The notes under the pieces were generated by a model. That model saw only the letters and a program-made list of their open reading frames with translations. It was not told the origin of the DNA and ran no database searches. Shown here in pieces: positions 44,601-53,122 of a stretch of DNA of 64,000 nucleotides. How positions within the stretch are numbered: position 1 is the stretch's first letter; each line of letters starts with the position of its first letter. Location: the NCBI GenBank assembly GCA_910588215.1, contig CAJUQJ010000001.1:124001-188000 (forward strand). Reading direction: 5' to 3'. Made by a program: the position numbers and the translations under genes. Source of the DNA: an uncultured Lachnospiraceae bacterium. GTDB taxonomy: Bacteria > Bacillota > Clostridia > Lachnospirales > Lachnospiraceae.

Positions 44601-45503
44601 AAGCTGGATAAGGTATTCCCGTATACAGCCGGCAAGGATAAGAGTGCCGTAGCTTCCGGCCTGTATGAGGCAAAGGAGATCTATGTCTGCAGGCATAAGG
44701 TTGCAAGACCGACCGTCTTTATCCCTGTCTTCCCGGGCACCAACTGTGAGTATGACAGTGCGGCAGCCTTCGAGCGGGCAGGCGCGGATGTGATCACGAA
44801 AGTATTTAAGAACCTGACGGCAGCGGATATAAGGGAGAGTGTGGATGTGTTCGAGAAAGCCATCGCACAGGCGCAGATCATCATGTTCCCCGGCGGCTTC
44901 TCGGCGGGTGACGAACCGGATGGTTCCGCTAAGTTCTTCGCCACTGCTTTTCAGAATGAGAAGATGAAGGAGGCAGTCGGACGGCTGCTGCAGGAGCGGG
45001 ACGGCCTGGCGCTGGGAATCTGTAACGGTTTCCAGGCGCTGATCAAGCTGGGTCTGGTGCCTTATGGAGAGATCAGGGGGCAGAAAGAAGATTCGCCGAC
45101 TCTGACTTTTAACACGGTGAACCGTCATATCTCCAAGATGGTATACTTGAAAGTGGTTTCCAACAAGTCGCCCTGGCTGCAGGGAGCGGCTCTGGGGAAT
45201 ACTTATGTAAACCCGGCATCCCACGGTGAGGGACGCTTCGTCGCACCGCAGGAGTGGATCGACAAGCTGTTTGCAAACGGACAGGTGGCGACGCAGTATG
45301 CAGATCCTGAGGGCAGTATTTCCATGGATGAGGAATGGAACATCAACGGGTCCTACGCTTCGATCGAAGGCATAACTTCTCCGGACGGACGTTGTCTGGG
45401 CAAGATGGCGCATTCGGAGAGAAGAGGGGACGGCGTGGCTGTCAACATCTACGGAGAACAGGACATGAAGATCTTCGAGTCCGGGGTGAACTATTTCAAG
45501 TAA
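41694..45503 (+). CDS. purL: Phosphoribosylformylglycinamidine synthase, single-chain
   Basis: A 1269-residue single-chain PurL, with the synthetase in front and a glutaminase domain fused at the C-terminus. The synthetase shows TYWSDHCRHTTF, ETHNHPTEIEPFGGAATCLGG, and GGRTGRDGCGGATGSS. The glutaminase shows FPGTNCEYDSA, FPGGFSAGDEPDGS, and GICNGFQAL with the catalytic Cys. It makes FGAM from FGAR, Gln and ATP. It lies 27 kb from purEMND, so it must be separately expressed. Start at 41694: GGAGAAAGC precedes it. Its 3' end overlaps the tetR gene by 13 bp. Confidence 0.97.
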   Translation: MGNVKRVYVEKKEPFAVKARELKEEIGSYLGIGGVQDVRVFIRYDVENLSEEVYRKACRTVFSEPPVDILYEEAIEIPEDGRVFSVEYLPGQFDQRADSAVQCVKFLKEDEEPLIRTAVTYLITGVITDEEFEKIKAYCINPVDSRQTDMVKPDTLATDYEEPADVSVFTGFKDMAETELRALYESLGLAMTFKDFQHIQRYFQEEEHRDPTMTEIRVLDTYWSDHCRHTTFSTELKEVTFGEGYYAEPIRKTYEDYLATRQEIFGDRQDKFVCLMDLALMAMRKLKKDGKLEDMEQSDEINACSVVVPVEMDYGEGPVTEEWLVFFKNETHNHPTEIEPFGGAATCLGGAIRDPLSGRGYVYQAMRVTGAADPTVPVADTLKGKLSQKKLVRGAASGYSSYGNQIGLATGLVKEIYHPDYVAKRMEIGAVMGAAPRKNVIRETSDPDDVIILLGGRTGRDGCGGATGSSKVHTESSIETCGAEVQKGNAPTERKIQRLFRREEVSRLIKKCNDFGAGGVSVAIGELADGLVVDLDKVPKKYAGLDGTELAISESQERMAVVVAPKDVEAFLGYAAEENLEAVEVAVVTKEPRLVLKWRGRQIVNIARAFLDTNGAHQETAVSVDMPEEKDNYLRKIATPVVAQAVAEGDVKKAWLALLGDLNVCSQKGLVEMFDASIGAGSVYMPYGGKYQLTETQAMVAKLPVLKGKTDTVTMMSYGFDPYLSSWSPYHGAIYAVTESMAKIVANGGDHKTIRFTFQEYFRRMSEEPSRWSQPFAALLGAYDAQMGYGLPSIGGKDSMSGTFNDIDVPPTLVSFAVDISRQQNMVTPELKKAGDKLVRFHIRKDQYDLPVYEDVMKVYDSILTLMADKKIKAAYALDAKGVAAALGKMAFGNQFGVTVESGLAAEALFDNGLGEIVAEMPAEAVEELAAQKGPGLEYTVIGTVTEAPVFAYGDVQITMAEALSAWTGKLDKVFPYTAGKDKSAVASGLYEAKEIYVCRHKVARPTVFIPVFPGTNCEYDSAAAFERAGADVITKVFKNLTAADIRESVDVFEKAIAQAQIIMFPGGFSAGDEPDGSAKFFATAFQNEKMKEAVGRLLQERDGLALGICNGFQALIKLGLVPYGEIRGQKEDSPTLTFNTVNRHISKMVYLKVVSNKSPWLQGAALGNTYVNPASHGEGRFVAPQEWIDKLFANGQVATQYADPEGSISMDEEWNINGSYASIEGITSPDGRCLGKMAHSERRGDGVAVNIYGEQDMKIFESGVNYFK

Positions 45504-46108
45504 GCATCGTGATCGAGTTCCTGACTCCTGATGATCTGCCGGATCGCATCAAAGATGTAAGGTTTCAGGGTTTCGATATCTGTGGGTTCATTGTACAGAA
45601 TGGAGCTGTAACAGGTGGAACTGACAAATTCAACGATCATAAACAGGAGAATTTCCGGATTCTTGAAGGATCTGGGTGAATTCTCCAGGACAGTATAGAT
45701 ATTATAGAAGTCCACGTCAGAACTGTCGCCGGAGGAGATCAGCTCGTTCTTGAAGATTCCCCAGCTCAGGTTCTTAGAGATAAAGCCGAGCAGCGATTTG
45801 TCGGCATTGAACTGTTCGATAATATTGTCTGCAAGAAAAATGATCCGATCGTCCAATTCGGTCAGTTGTGTTTTGGATAGAGCGTCGTCCGCGACGGAAA
45901 AAATACGGCTGGCCTTATGGGCGATCAGTTTATTGCGAATATCATATTTGTCTTTAAAATAGAGATAAAAAGTTCCTTTTGCCACACCGGCGGCTTCCAC
46001 GATGTTGTTGATGGTCGTCCTCGTGATTCCCTGGGTGGTAAATAATTCAAAAGCGGTGTTCAGAAGAGCCTCCCGCTTTTTTTGTTTGTTCAGATCAGAT
46101 TTTCTCAT
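45491..46108 (-). CDS. TetR-family repressor of the MMPL exporter
   Basis: A 205-residue repressor with a typical N-terminal HTH (NTAFELFTTQGITRTTINNIVEAAGVAKGTFYLYFKDKYDIRN) and an unrelated ligand-binding C-terminal domain. It is divergent from the MMPL gene, with ~210 bp between start codons, and two near-identical palindromes lie in between (46240-46252 and 46285-46297). One overlaps the exporter promoter, so repression of that gene is the likely job. Ligand unknown. It overlaps the purL 3' end by 13 bp. Confidence 0.92.
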   Translation of the reverse strand: MRKSDLNKQKKREALLNTAFELFTTQGITRTTINNIVEAAGVAKGTFYLYFKDKYDIRNKLIAHKASRIFSVADDALSKTQLTELDDRIIFLADNIIEQFNADKSLLGFISKNLSWGIFKNELISSGDSSDVDFYNIYTVLENSPRSFKNPEILLFMIVEFVSSTCYSSILYNEPTDIETLKPYIFDAIRQIIRSQELDHDAYLK

Positions 46109-46238
46109 GATTTCTCAAATTCCTTTATATAAGAGTGTCCTTGTTCACTGAAGGTAATCCCATTATAGAATACTTGCCAGAAAAGTCCAATTGTTTTTAG
46201 AGTTTATAATTTTTTAAGAATTCTTTGCAAATAAAATA

Positions 46239-46297
46239 TTGACCGATAGTCATTTTTGAATATAATACTAAGTAAAGATAAAAGTGACTAATGGTCA
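46239..46297 (+). promoter_or_regulatory. Exporter promoter with two TetR-type operators
   Basis: The promoter is TTGACC (46239-46244), a 16-bp spacer and TATAAT (46261-46266). Operator 1 (TGACCGATAGTCA, 46240-46252) overlaps the -35 box; operator 2 (TGACTAATGGTCA, 46285-46297) is downstream, near the start of transcription. They share TGAC-N5-GTCA; operator 1 is nearly the reverse complement of operator 2. Repressor bound to both would block initiation. Confidence 0.8.
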
Positions 46298-46320
46298 TTA
46301 ATTGAAAAGGAGTGGATGCC

Positions 46321-48432
46321 ATGGAAAAATTTGGTAGAAAGGTAGTACAGATTAGGATACCGATCCTGCTCATAAGCCTTGCATTGCTTATTCCGTCTTT
46401 TTTAGGATATGTGGGGACCAGGGTCAATTACGATATCCTCTCCTACCTTCCGAAAGATATCGAGACGATGGTGGGACAGGATATCCTGGTGGAGGAATTT
46501 GGAACAGGAGCATTTTCTATGTTTATCGTGGAAGGCATGGAGGCTAAGGAGGTCGTGAGACTGAAGGAAGAGATCGAGCAGATCGAGCATGTGGAGAAAG
46601 TAGTCTGGTATGATACGGTCATGGATATCTCCATTCCGATGGAGATGATGCCGGAGGAAATCTACAGGGCATTTAACAGCGGTGATGCGACTATGATGGC
46701 GATCATATTTGATGAGACCACATCTGCCGATGGAACGATGGAAGCCATAGAGGATATTCGCAGAGTGGCCGGCCGCAGCTGTTTTCTGAGCGGCATGTCG
46801 GCAGTAGTGACCGATACGAAGAATCTTTCGGAGAAAGAAGCGCCGATCTATGTGTGCATTGCGGTTTTGCTTTCCTGCCTGGTATTGTCGCTGACTATGG
46901 ATTCTTTCCTCATTCCATTTCTGTTTCTTCTGAGTATCGGGATGGCAATTTTATACAATCTGGGCAGCAATATTTTCCTGGGAGAGATTTCCTATATCAC
47001 CAAAGCGCTCAGTGCGGTCCTGCAGCTGGGAGTGACGATGGATTACTCCATTTTCCTCTGGCACAGCTATCAGGAAAAAATCCCGGAGGCTGCTGATAAC
47101 AAGGAGGCAATGGCGAAAGCGATCGGTGAGACCATTACATCCGTAGTGAGCAGTTCACTAACGACAGTGGCCGGTTTCATTGCATTATGTTTTATGAGTT
47201 TTACTTTGGGAATGGATCTGGGAGTGGTAATGGCCAAGGGGGTTGTTTTCGGTGTAGCCACCTGCGTTACGATTCTGCCGTCCATGATCCTGGTGTTTGA
47301 CAAAGCCCTGGAGAAGACGAAGCATAAGGCGCTGCTTCCCGATCTGAAAGGGATAGGAGAATTTGTGACAAGGCATTACAGGGTTTTTATTCTGTTGTTT
47401 GCGGCAATGCTGTTTCCGGCCATCTTCGGGTATCGGAACACGAAAGTCTATTATAACCTGGATGAGACATTGCCGAAGGATCTCGCCAGCATCATCGCAA
47501 ACGATAAGTTGAATGAGAAATTCGATATGAATGCGACACATATGCTCTTGCTGAGTGCCGACCTTCCGGGAAGGGAGGTGAAGAGTATGACAGAGGAACT
47601 AAAGGCTGTTGACGGGGTAAATTGGGTGTTGGGCTTGAATGCCGTCAAAGGGGATATGATTCCGGAAGAGATGGTCCCAGACAGCTTGAAAGGCGCTCTC
47701 GAGAGCGACAACTGGCAGCTTCTTCTGATCGGTTCCCAGTATAAGGTGGCATCGGAGGAAGTCAATGACCAGTGCAGCAGAATCAGCGCTGTCTGCAAAT
47801 CTTATGACAGCCGGGGAATGCTAGTGGGGGAGGCGCCCTGTACGAAGGATCTGATCGAGATCACGGATCAGGATTTCAAGACAGTGAGTGTGGTGTCTAT
47901 CGGGGTTATTTTCGTCATAATCTTCCTGGTGTTTAAATCGGCAGCACTGCCAGTGATCCTGGTATCGGTCATAGAGATGGCAATCTTTGTCAATATGGGA
48001 ATTCCCTATTATACGGGAACACAGATTCCCTTCATCGCGTCGGTTGTCATTGGAACGATCCAGCTGGGTGCAACGGTAGACTATGCGATTCTGATGACGA
48101 CCAGATACAGGAAGGAGCGGTACGGAGGGGTCTCCAGGAAGGAGGCTGTCGCGATCGCCTGTCAAAGTAGTGTGAAATCGATCGTTGTCAGTGCACTGTC
48201 CTTCTTTGCGGCGACCTTCGGCGTGGGGCTTTATTCCAACATTGACATGATCAGTTCCCTGTGCACTTTGATGGCAAGAGGAGCACTTGTCAGTATGGTA
48301 TCGGTTATTTTTATTCTGCCATCCATGTTCATGGTATTTGACAGAATTATTATCAGAAACAATGTACAAGACAGCAGGGCGGCACAGCCGGAGAAGAACC
48401 TGTGCTGCGCGGATCGTGCAGAAGCGCGTTGA
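46321..48432 (+). CDS. MMPL/RND-family exporter
   Basis: A 703-residue membrane protein with two repeats of one helix, a large outer loop and five helices. Each half has the conserved Asp-Tyr pair in a helix (GVTMDYSIFLWHSY and GATVDYAILMTTRY) that carries protons in MMPL/RND transporters. Family members move lipids, fatty acids or amphiphiles. ATG 46321 follows AAGGAG; the in-frame GTG at 46312 is too close to it. It heads a two-gene transcription unit with the long lipoprotein and is repressed by TetR (inference). Confidence 0.9.
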   Translation: MEKFGRKVVQIRIPILLISLALLIPSFLGYVGTRVNYDILSYLPKDIETMVGQDILVEEFGTGAFSMFIVEGMEAKEVVRLKEEIEQIEHVEKVVWYDTVMDISIPMEMMPEEIYRAFNSGDATMMAIIFDETTSADGTMEAIEDIRRVAGRSCFLSGMSAVVTDTKNLSEKEAPIYVCIAVLLSCLVLSLTMDSFLIPFLFLLSIGMAILYNLGSNIFLGEISYITKALSAVLQLGVTMDYSIFLWHSYQEKIPEAADNKEAMAKAIGETITSVVSSSLTTVAGFIALCFMSFTLGMDLGVVMAKGVVFGVATCVTILPSMILVFDKALEKTKHKALLPDLKGIGEFVTRHYRVFILLFAAMLFPAIFGYRNTKVYYNLDETLPKDLASIIANDKLNEKFDMNATHMLLLSADLPGREVKSMTEELKAVDGVNWVLGLNAVKGDMIPEEMVPDSLKGALESDNWQLLLIGSQYKVASEEVNDQCSRISAVCKSYDSRGMLVGEAPCTKDLIEITDQDFKTVSVVSIGVIFVIIFLVFKSAALPVILVSVIEMAIFVNMGIPYYTGTQIPFIASVVIGTIQLGATVDYAILMTTRYRKERYGGVSRKEAVAIACQSSVKSIVVSALSFFAATFGVGLYSNIDMISSLCTLMARGALVSMVSVIFILPSMFMVFDRIIIRNNVQDSRAAQPEKNLCCADRAEAR

Positions 48433-48470
48433 GCTATGGCAAATTCTACTGATCGCAGAGCAGAATCAGA

Positions 48471-48616
48471 AATTCTGCTCACGCCCTCAGCGTAAAACGA
48501 TTCGGAATGGAGGTAAGATTGAAAATTAAAATTTTCAATCGCGAGATTTGTGTCTGCGCGCTGCTTGCCACAAACTCGTTCATGCACAAAAAGCAGCGCA
48601 GAAATGAGGGTAAATT
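48471..48616 (+). repeat. Two leader cassettes in tandem (class 1, then class 2)
   Basis: The first, class 1, holds AAATTCTGCTC, the CAGCGTAAAACG hairpin region and GATTCGGAATGGAGGTAA. A perfect 24-nt palindrome (48517-48540) follows; then class 2: AAAAGCAGCGCAGAAATGAG and the lipoprotein ATG. Neither half is coding. Confidence 0.7.
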
Positions 48617-51316
48617 ATGAAGAAAAGGGATTATAAGAAAGATCATAGAAGCAGGCAGCAAAAAGTGCTGTGTATTTCCTTAAGTACCGCATTGGCATTG
48701 GGACTTGTAGGATGTGGGCAGCAGGGAACAGAACAGGCGGCAGAAGTGGCAGAAGAGGGGCAGGAGCAGGCACAGGTATTACAGAATATCCTGCAGGCTC
48801 AGGTCAGTCCTTCCCACAGCAGCCAGTCTGGCAAGGAGGAGACTGTTTATGTACTTGCAGATGCAGATGGAAGTGTGAACCAGGTCATAGTAAGCAATTG
48901 GTTGAAAAACGGGGCAGGTAGTTCGGAACTTATGGACAGTTCGGATCTGCAAGATATCCGGAATGTTAAAGGATTCGAGACCTATGAAAGGGATCAAGGC
49001 GGTGATCTTATCTGGCAGGCAGACGGTTCGGATATTTATTACCAGGGTACGACTGACAAACAGGTACCAGTGACAGTAAAGGTTTCTTATCAATTGGACG
49101 GTAAAGCTGTTACGCCTGAAGAACTGGCAGGCAAGAGCGGCAGGGTAACGATTCGATTGGACTATGACAATCAGGAGACAAGGAAGGTAATGGTCGGCGG
49201 CAAAGAGGAGGAGATAAAGATTCCCTTTGCCATGATCTCCGGGATGATCCTGCCGCAGAGCACTTTTTCCAATATCGAGGTAAAGAATGCGAGACTTCTG
49301 TCGGAAGGAAGTAACAGTATCGTTGTGGGAGTGGCATTTCCCGGCTTGCGGGAAAGCATTGATATGGAAGGGATGCAGGATAGGATGAGCGATTCAGAGC
49401 AGAGTGAAGCGTTCAGGGAGTTGGAGATACCGGATTATATTGAGGTGTCAGCGGATACGGAATCTTTTGAACTGGGGATGACTATGACGGTAGCCATGAG
49501 CGATATTCTTTCCAGGTTTGAACTGACGGACCATATGGATCTTACAGAACTTAATGATTCTATGGAACAGCTGGGAGATGCAGCAGATCAATTGAAGGAT
49601 GGGACATCGGCTCTGAAGGACGGTACATCAAGGCTTCGGGACGGAGCGGTGGAACTGCAAAATGGTGCGGCACAGTTAAGGGATGGTACGCAGGAACTCT
49701 ATGATAAATCAGGACTGCTTTATGACGGTGCACTGGCACTCTATGACGGTTCTGCGGCTTTGGGCGATGGGGTGCATAAACTACAGCAAGGCGCAGGCGC
49801 TCTGAAGGAGGGAGGAAACAAACTGGCGGCCGGAACCGGAAATCTGGTGGCGGGCGCGGAAAATCTGAATAATGGCGCGCTTCTTGTACAGGGTGGTATC
49901 GATCAGATGGCGGCACAGATGAACATGCTTCAGACGAAGATCGGTACACCGGTATCCTCGTCGGGTGAATTTGATGCGGCGAATCCAAGTACACTGCTAC
50001 AGTTATCCTGTCTGCTGCAGGAATCTCTGAAAACGGCAAGCAGCAATGATGGACTGTCAGACTCTTACTATAATGCGATCCTGCAGAAGCTTCAACAGGA
50101 GAAAACACAGGCCCAGGAAAGCCTGAACCGTGCTGACGAAGACTTGGCCATGGCCAGAGAGCGGGCTGCAGCGGCGCAGGCGGAGCTTATGACAGCCTGT
50201 CAGGGAAATACACAGGAGATAGAGACAGTTATCGGAACGCATGAGGAAGAAAGGTATGTGGACGTGGCGGTGGAGACTCCTGTCTATACGACAACAAGAA
50301 CCGTGACGCAGCAAGCAGGAGAGCAGAGCGAAGAAGCAGCAGAGACAGTAGTGGAAACGGTGGAAGAGAACACGGAAGTACAGACGCAGTCCGTTACCGG
50401 GAGCGGTGTCGTGATGATAGAGGTGGTGGATACGGACCGGATGCAGATACAGTCAGTGAATATGGAAGATCTACAGCAAAAGGCGAGTGCCTATCAGAGT
50501 GCCATGGAAGAAGTTGCAGTCCTTCAGGCGGAGGTGAGTGCCTGCTCCATGCAGATTGAGGCACTTGAGGACCAGATCTCGCAGGCAGATGCTGCCGGTG
50601 CGGCCATACAGCAGGAACAGATGGCATTGATGCAGAAATGGGGTCCTGCGGTCACCTATGCGGCATATCTGGACAATGCGCTGAAAGAACTTTCGGGAGC
50701 TCTTCATTCGGCGGAGAGCACGGCTGGTATGTCAGCACTTATAAAAGGCGCCGGGGATCTGGCTGACGGAACTAAGAGTGCACTTGCCGGGGCAAAGGAA
50801 TTGGATCATGGTGCGAAAGAGCTGAAAAACGGGATCATAACCTTGGATAACGGCACTGCGGAGTTGGCAAACGGCGCCGGAACGTTAAAGAACGGCGCAT
50901 TACAATTAAAGGACGGCACCGGACAGCTTGTGGACGGCGCCGGTAGATTGAATGATGGCGCAGGAACTTTACGGGAAGGAACGGGAACCCTTATAAATGG
51001 CGCCGGAGAATTGAGTGATGGTGTCGCGACGCTGCGGGATGGCGCCGGTGCCCTGCGGGACGGGGCCATAGAGCTGGACGACGGTATGGGAACTCTGGAT
51101 GAGGGTGCCCTGGAACTGCTTAACGGTATGTTTGAGTTTGATGAGGAAGGCATCAGCAGACTGACGGATCTTTTCGGCGATGACGTACAGGACGTAGTGG
51201 ACAGATTAAAGGCAGTGGCAGATGCAGGAAAAGAATATGATACCTTTACCGGACTTCCGGAGAATGTAGACGGTAGTGTGAAATTCATCATCAAGACTGA
51301 TCCGGTGGAACCGTAA
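48617..51316 (+). CDS. Very long lipoprotein with glycine-repeat and coiled-coil domains
   Basis: An 899-residue lipoprotein (lipobox LVGC, Cys33). Residues ~70-315 resemble beta domains. A first block of about fourteen seven-residue repeats follows (pattern xLxDGaxx), then a charged coiled coil with ARERAAAAQAEL, then a second, longer block of LxDGAxxL repeats at about 710-850. The repeat type is like the phage-infection protein YhgE/Pip and MmpL-associated proteins. It lies behind the MMPL exporter, which suggests a periplasm-like tether or adaptor for the pump (inference). Confidence 0.8.
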   Translation: MKKRDYKKDHRSRQQKVLCISLSTALALGLVGCGQQGTEQAAEVAEEGQEQAQVLQNILQAQVSPSHSSQSGKEETVYVLADADGSVNQVIVSNWLKNGAGSSELMDSSDLQDIRNVKGFETYERDQGGDLIWQADGSDIYYQGTTDKQVPVTVKVSYQLDGKAVTPEELAGKSGRVTIRLDYDNQETRKVMVGGKEEEIKIPFAMISGMILPQSTFSNIEVKNARLLSEGSNSIVVGVAFPGLRESIDMEGMQDRMSDSEQSEAFRELEIPDYIEVSADTESFELGMTMTVAMSDILSRFELTDHMDLTELNDSMEQLGDAADQLKDGTSALKDGTSRLRDGAVELQNGAAQLRDGTQELYDKSGLLYDGALALYDGSAALGDGVHKLQQGAGALKEGGNKLAAGTGNLVAGAENLNNGALLVQGGIDQMAAQMNMLQTKIGTPVSSSGEFDAANPSTLLQLSCLLQESLKTASSNDGLSDSYYNAILQKLQQEKTQAQESLNRADEDLAMARERAAAAQAELMTACQGNTQEIETVIGTHEEERYVDVAVETPVYTTTRTVTQQAGEQSEEAAETVVETVEENTEVQTQSVTGSGVVMIEVVDTDRMQIQSVNMEDLQQKASAYQSAMEEVAVLQAEVSACSMQIEALEDQISQADAAGAAIQQEQMALMQKWGPAVTYAAYLDNALKELSGALHSAESTAGMSALIKGAGDLADGTKSALAGAKELDHGAKELKNGIITLDNGTAELANGAGTLKNGALQLKDGTGQLVDGAGRLNDGAGTLREGTGTLINGAGELSDGVATLRDGAGALRDGAIELDDGMGTLDEGALELLNGMFEFDEEGISRLTDLFGDDVQDVVDRLKAVADAGKEYDTFTGLPENVDGSVKFIIKTDPVEP

Positions 51317-51323
51317 AAGAAGT

Positions 51324-51570
51324 TCCACCTGTGCGGTTGAATGCTCCAAAGAGCATCCAACCTGACTTCCGCATTCGTAAAACCCGTGCTTAAGCACTCC
51401 TGCGTCTGCTTACGCATCCGCGTTTTACTCATTTGGAAGTGGGCATCCAACCCATTCCAAGTCGCCTTCGGCGAGAGGCTGGATGCCTGAAACCGTAAAG
51501 TTATCGGCCGGATGCCCTGCAGCAAGGTGCAGGGCACCGTGAATAGTAACATTGCAACCGCACAGTTGGA
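51324..51570. mobile_element. MITE-like element, copy 2, with 6-bp target duplication
   Basis: The left end is TCCACCTGTGCGGTTG; the right end matches it inverted with one mismatch. Flanks AGAAGT at 51318-51323 and 51571-51576 are a perfect 6-bp direct repeat. The left ~115 bp match copy 1; the rest holds the 45-bp repeat (51507-51551) also seen at 1011-1055. It begins directly behind the lipoprotein stop codon. Remaining sequence to 51798 has no gene. Confidence 0.85.
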
Positions 51571-51798
51571 AGAAGTTCTTGTCAAGTTATAGACGTATCG
51601 TTATAATGAAAGCAATGAGGAGAGAATTCCTGTCGCTTTCATATGCAATGACCTCGTGTAGGGGAGTAATCCTTTGCAGGAGGTCTTTGCTTTACGGTAA
51701 CAGATGAGCAGCGTGCAGGCGCGTAGAAGACGAAAGCAGGCAAAGTATATGCCTTGTGGTCATAAACTTGCAGATTGAGAAGGAGATGTGGCATAGAG

Positions 51799-53001
51799 AT
51801 GATAAATGAAAGAGAAATACCGGAGAAGGAACTGGGACATAAGGAAACGGACGGCCAGGGGACAACGAAATACAGGGAGACAGAAAGCAGAGAAGATTCT
51901 ATACGACGTGAGTATGACTTCGCACCAGACGTGAAGTTGAAGGAATGCCGGTATTGCCGTGTAATGATCCCGAAGAAAGCAAAGGTATGCCCGAACTGCA
52001 GAATGAGCCTGAAAAGGAACTGGTTCCGCAATCTGGTGGCGGCGGTCTTTGCCATTGCGGTGATCGGTGTGGGCGGGTACTATCTTTCGGCACATTGGGG
52101 GATCATGAAAGACGCGGCCGCGTCCGTCTGGATGGCGCAGAAGCAGTCCGCTCTGCCGGTCATGTCGGTGACGACGGTGGACAACAAGGAGCTGGCAGCC
52201 AGCGGGACGGCGGTGGAGCCTTCCGAGGTCACAAACCTGTCGGAAGCGGAATCGGAAAGCGTGCCGGACGGCGCCGAACATCAGGAGGATGCAGGGGAAC
52301 AGACAGAGGGAGCGAAGACAGAAACAGCCGATGCCAAGAAGACAACGGCAGTGGAGAGCAAGCCAGATGCAAAGTCGGCAGAGGACGAACAGGCTAAAGA
52401 GACGGCAGAGGACGAACAGGCTAAAGAGACGGCAGGAACAGAGACGGCAGAGGACGAACAGGCTAAAGAGACGGACGGAACAGACAGTCAGACAGATGTT
52501 GAAAGCACAACGGAGGCTGACATGCAAACGGATCTGGCAAAGAAGGAACGTTCTCAGGTGACAATGGCGAAACAGGACAGTGCTTTGTCCGGGGAAGAGG
52601 ATGAAGGGGGAACTGACGTGCCTGCAAAGAAAATGGACAGGCAGGAGCAGAAGTTCCGTGAGGAATGTACATTGATCGGCTATAAGTCAATTCTCAGGAA
52701 TATAGAGAGATATCTGGACACGGCACTTATGGTGGAAGTACAGGTGATCTGTCAGGTGGACGGCGGTCTGTTTGATGATAACACCTATTATTTGTGTAAG
52801 ACGGAGGATGATAATAATATCGCTCGTTATTATGTTGTCAGGGATGACAGGGAAACAGACGATACTCTTATTCTGGAAGGAGACATGCTTACTGTGTACG
52901 GACAACTGTTCGGAACATGTGAGATTCCGGCGGATCTGGTCGAGACAATGCCTACTGTGCCCGCCATTTCCATGTTGTATTATGACCTGACAGGCGAATG
53001 A
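51799..53001 (+). CDS. Zinc-ribbon, single-pass membrane protein with acidic repeats
   Basis: About 400 residues: a charged N-terminus, a four-Cys zinc ribbon (CRYC...CPNC, about residues 50-70), one membrane helix (about 80-97) and a long outer Glu/Thr/Ala-rich region. That region includes three copies of the nine-residue unit AEDEQAKET and a poorly conserved C-terminal domain (~120 residues). Zinc-ribbon/helix proteins of this type are common in clostridia, but no function is known. The ATG at 51799 is chosen; an in-frame TTG lies 8 codons upstream. Confidence 0.75.
   Translation: MINEREIPEKELGHKETDGQGTTKYRETESREDSIRREYDFAPDVKLKECRYCRVMIPKKAKVCPNCRMSLKRNWFRNLVAAVFAIAVIGVGGYYLSAHWGIMKDAAASVWMAQKQSALPVMSVTTVDNKELAASGTAVEPSEVTNLSEAESESVPDGAEHQEDAGEQTEGAKTETADAKKTTAVESKPDAKSAEDEQAKETAEDEQAKETAGTETAEDEQAKETDGTDSQTDVESTTEADMQTDLAKKERSQVTMAKQDSALSGEEDEGGTDVPAKKMDRQEQKFREECTLIGYKSILRNIERYLDTALMVEVQVICQVDGGLFDDNTYYLCKTEDDNNIARYYVVRDDRETDDTLILEGDMLTVYGQLFGTCEIPADLVETMPTVPAISMLYYDLTGE
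52378..52482 (+). repeat. 27-bp in-frame tandem repeat (three copies, one gap)
   Basis: The unit GCAGAGGACGAACAGGCTAA plus AGAGACG occurs at 52378, 52405 and, after a 15-bp variant spacer, at about 52447. It encodes AEDEQAKET. Units are identical, so the copy number probably changes by slippage. Confidence 0.85.
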
Positions 53002-53033
53002 CACGAAGCGTGTAAAAATAAATTTTATGAATT

Positions 53034-53062
53034 GAACGTGTGAAACTCTTGTGCTATAATGA
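53034..53062 (+). promoter_or_regulatory. Promoter of carAB
   Basis: TTGAAC (53034-53039), a 17-bp spacer, and TATAAT (53057-53062), 61 bases before carA. No PyrR attenuator was recognised in the short leader. Confidence 0.78.
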
Positions 53063-53122
53063 AGCGATTATACGAAAGGAATCAGGATTTCAGATATAGT
53101 TTGAGAGGAAACAGGTGACAGG

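Noticed and set aside
43809..45413. Long reading frame on the minus strand within purL
   Set aside because: It mirrors the purL codon pattern and has no ribosome binding site or recognisable domain; the plus-strand gene explains the region.
52378..52482. Possible CRISPR-like repeats
   Set aside because: The repeats are in-frame coding units without spacers of constant length; there are no cas genes.
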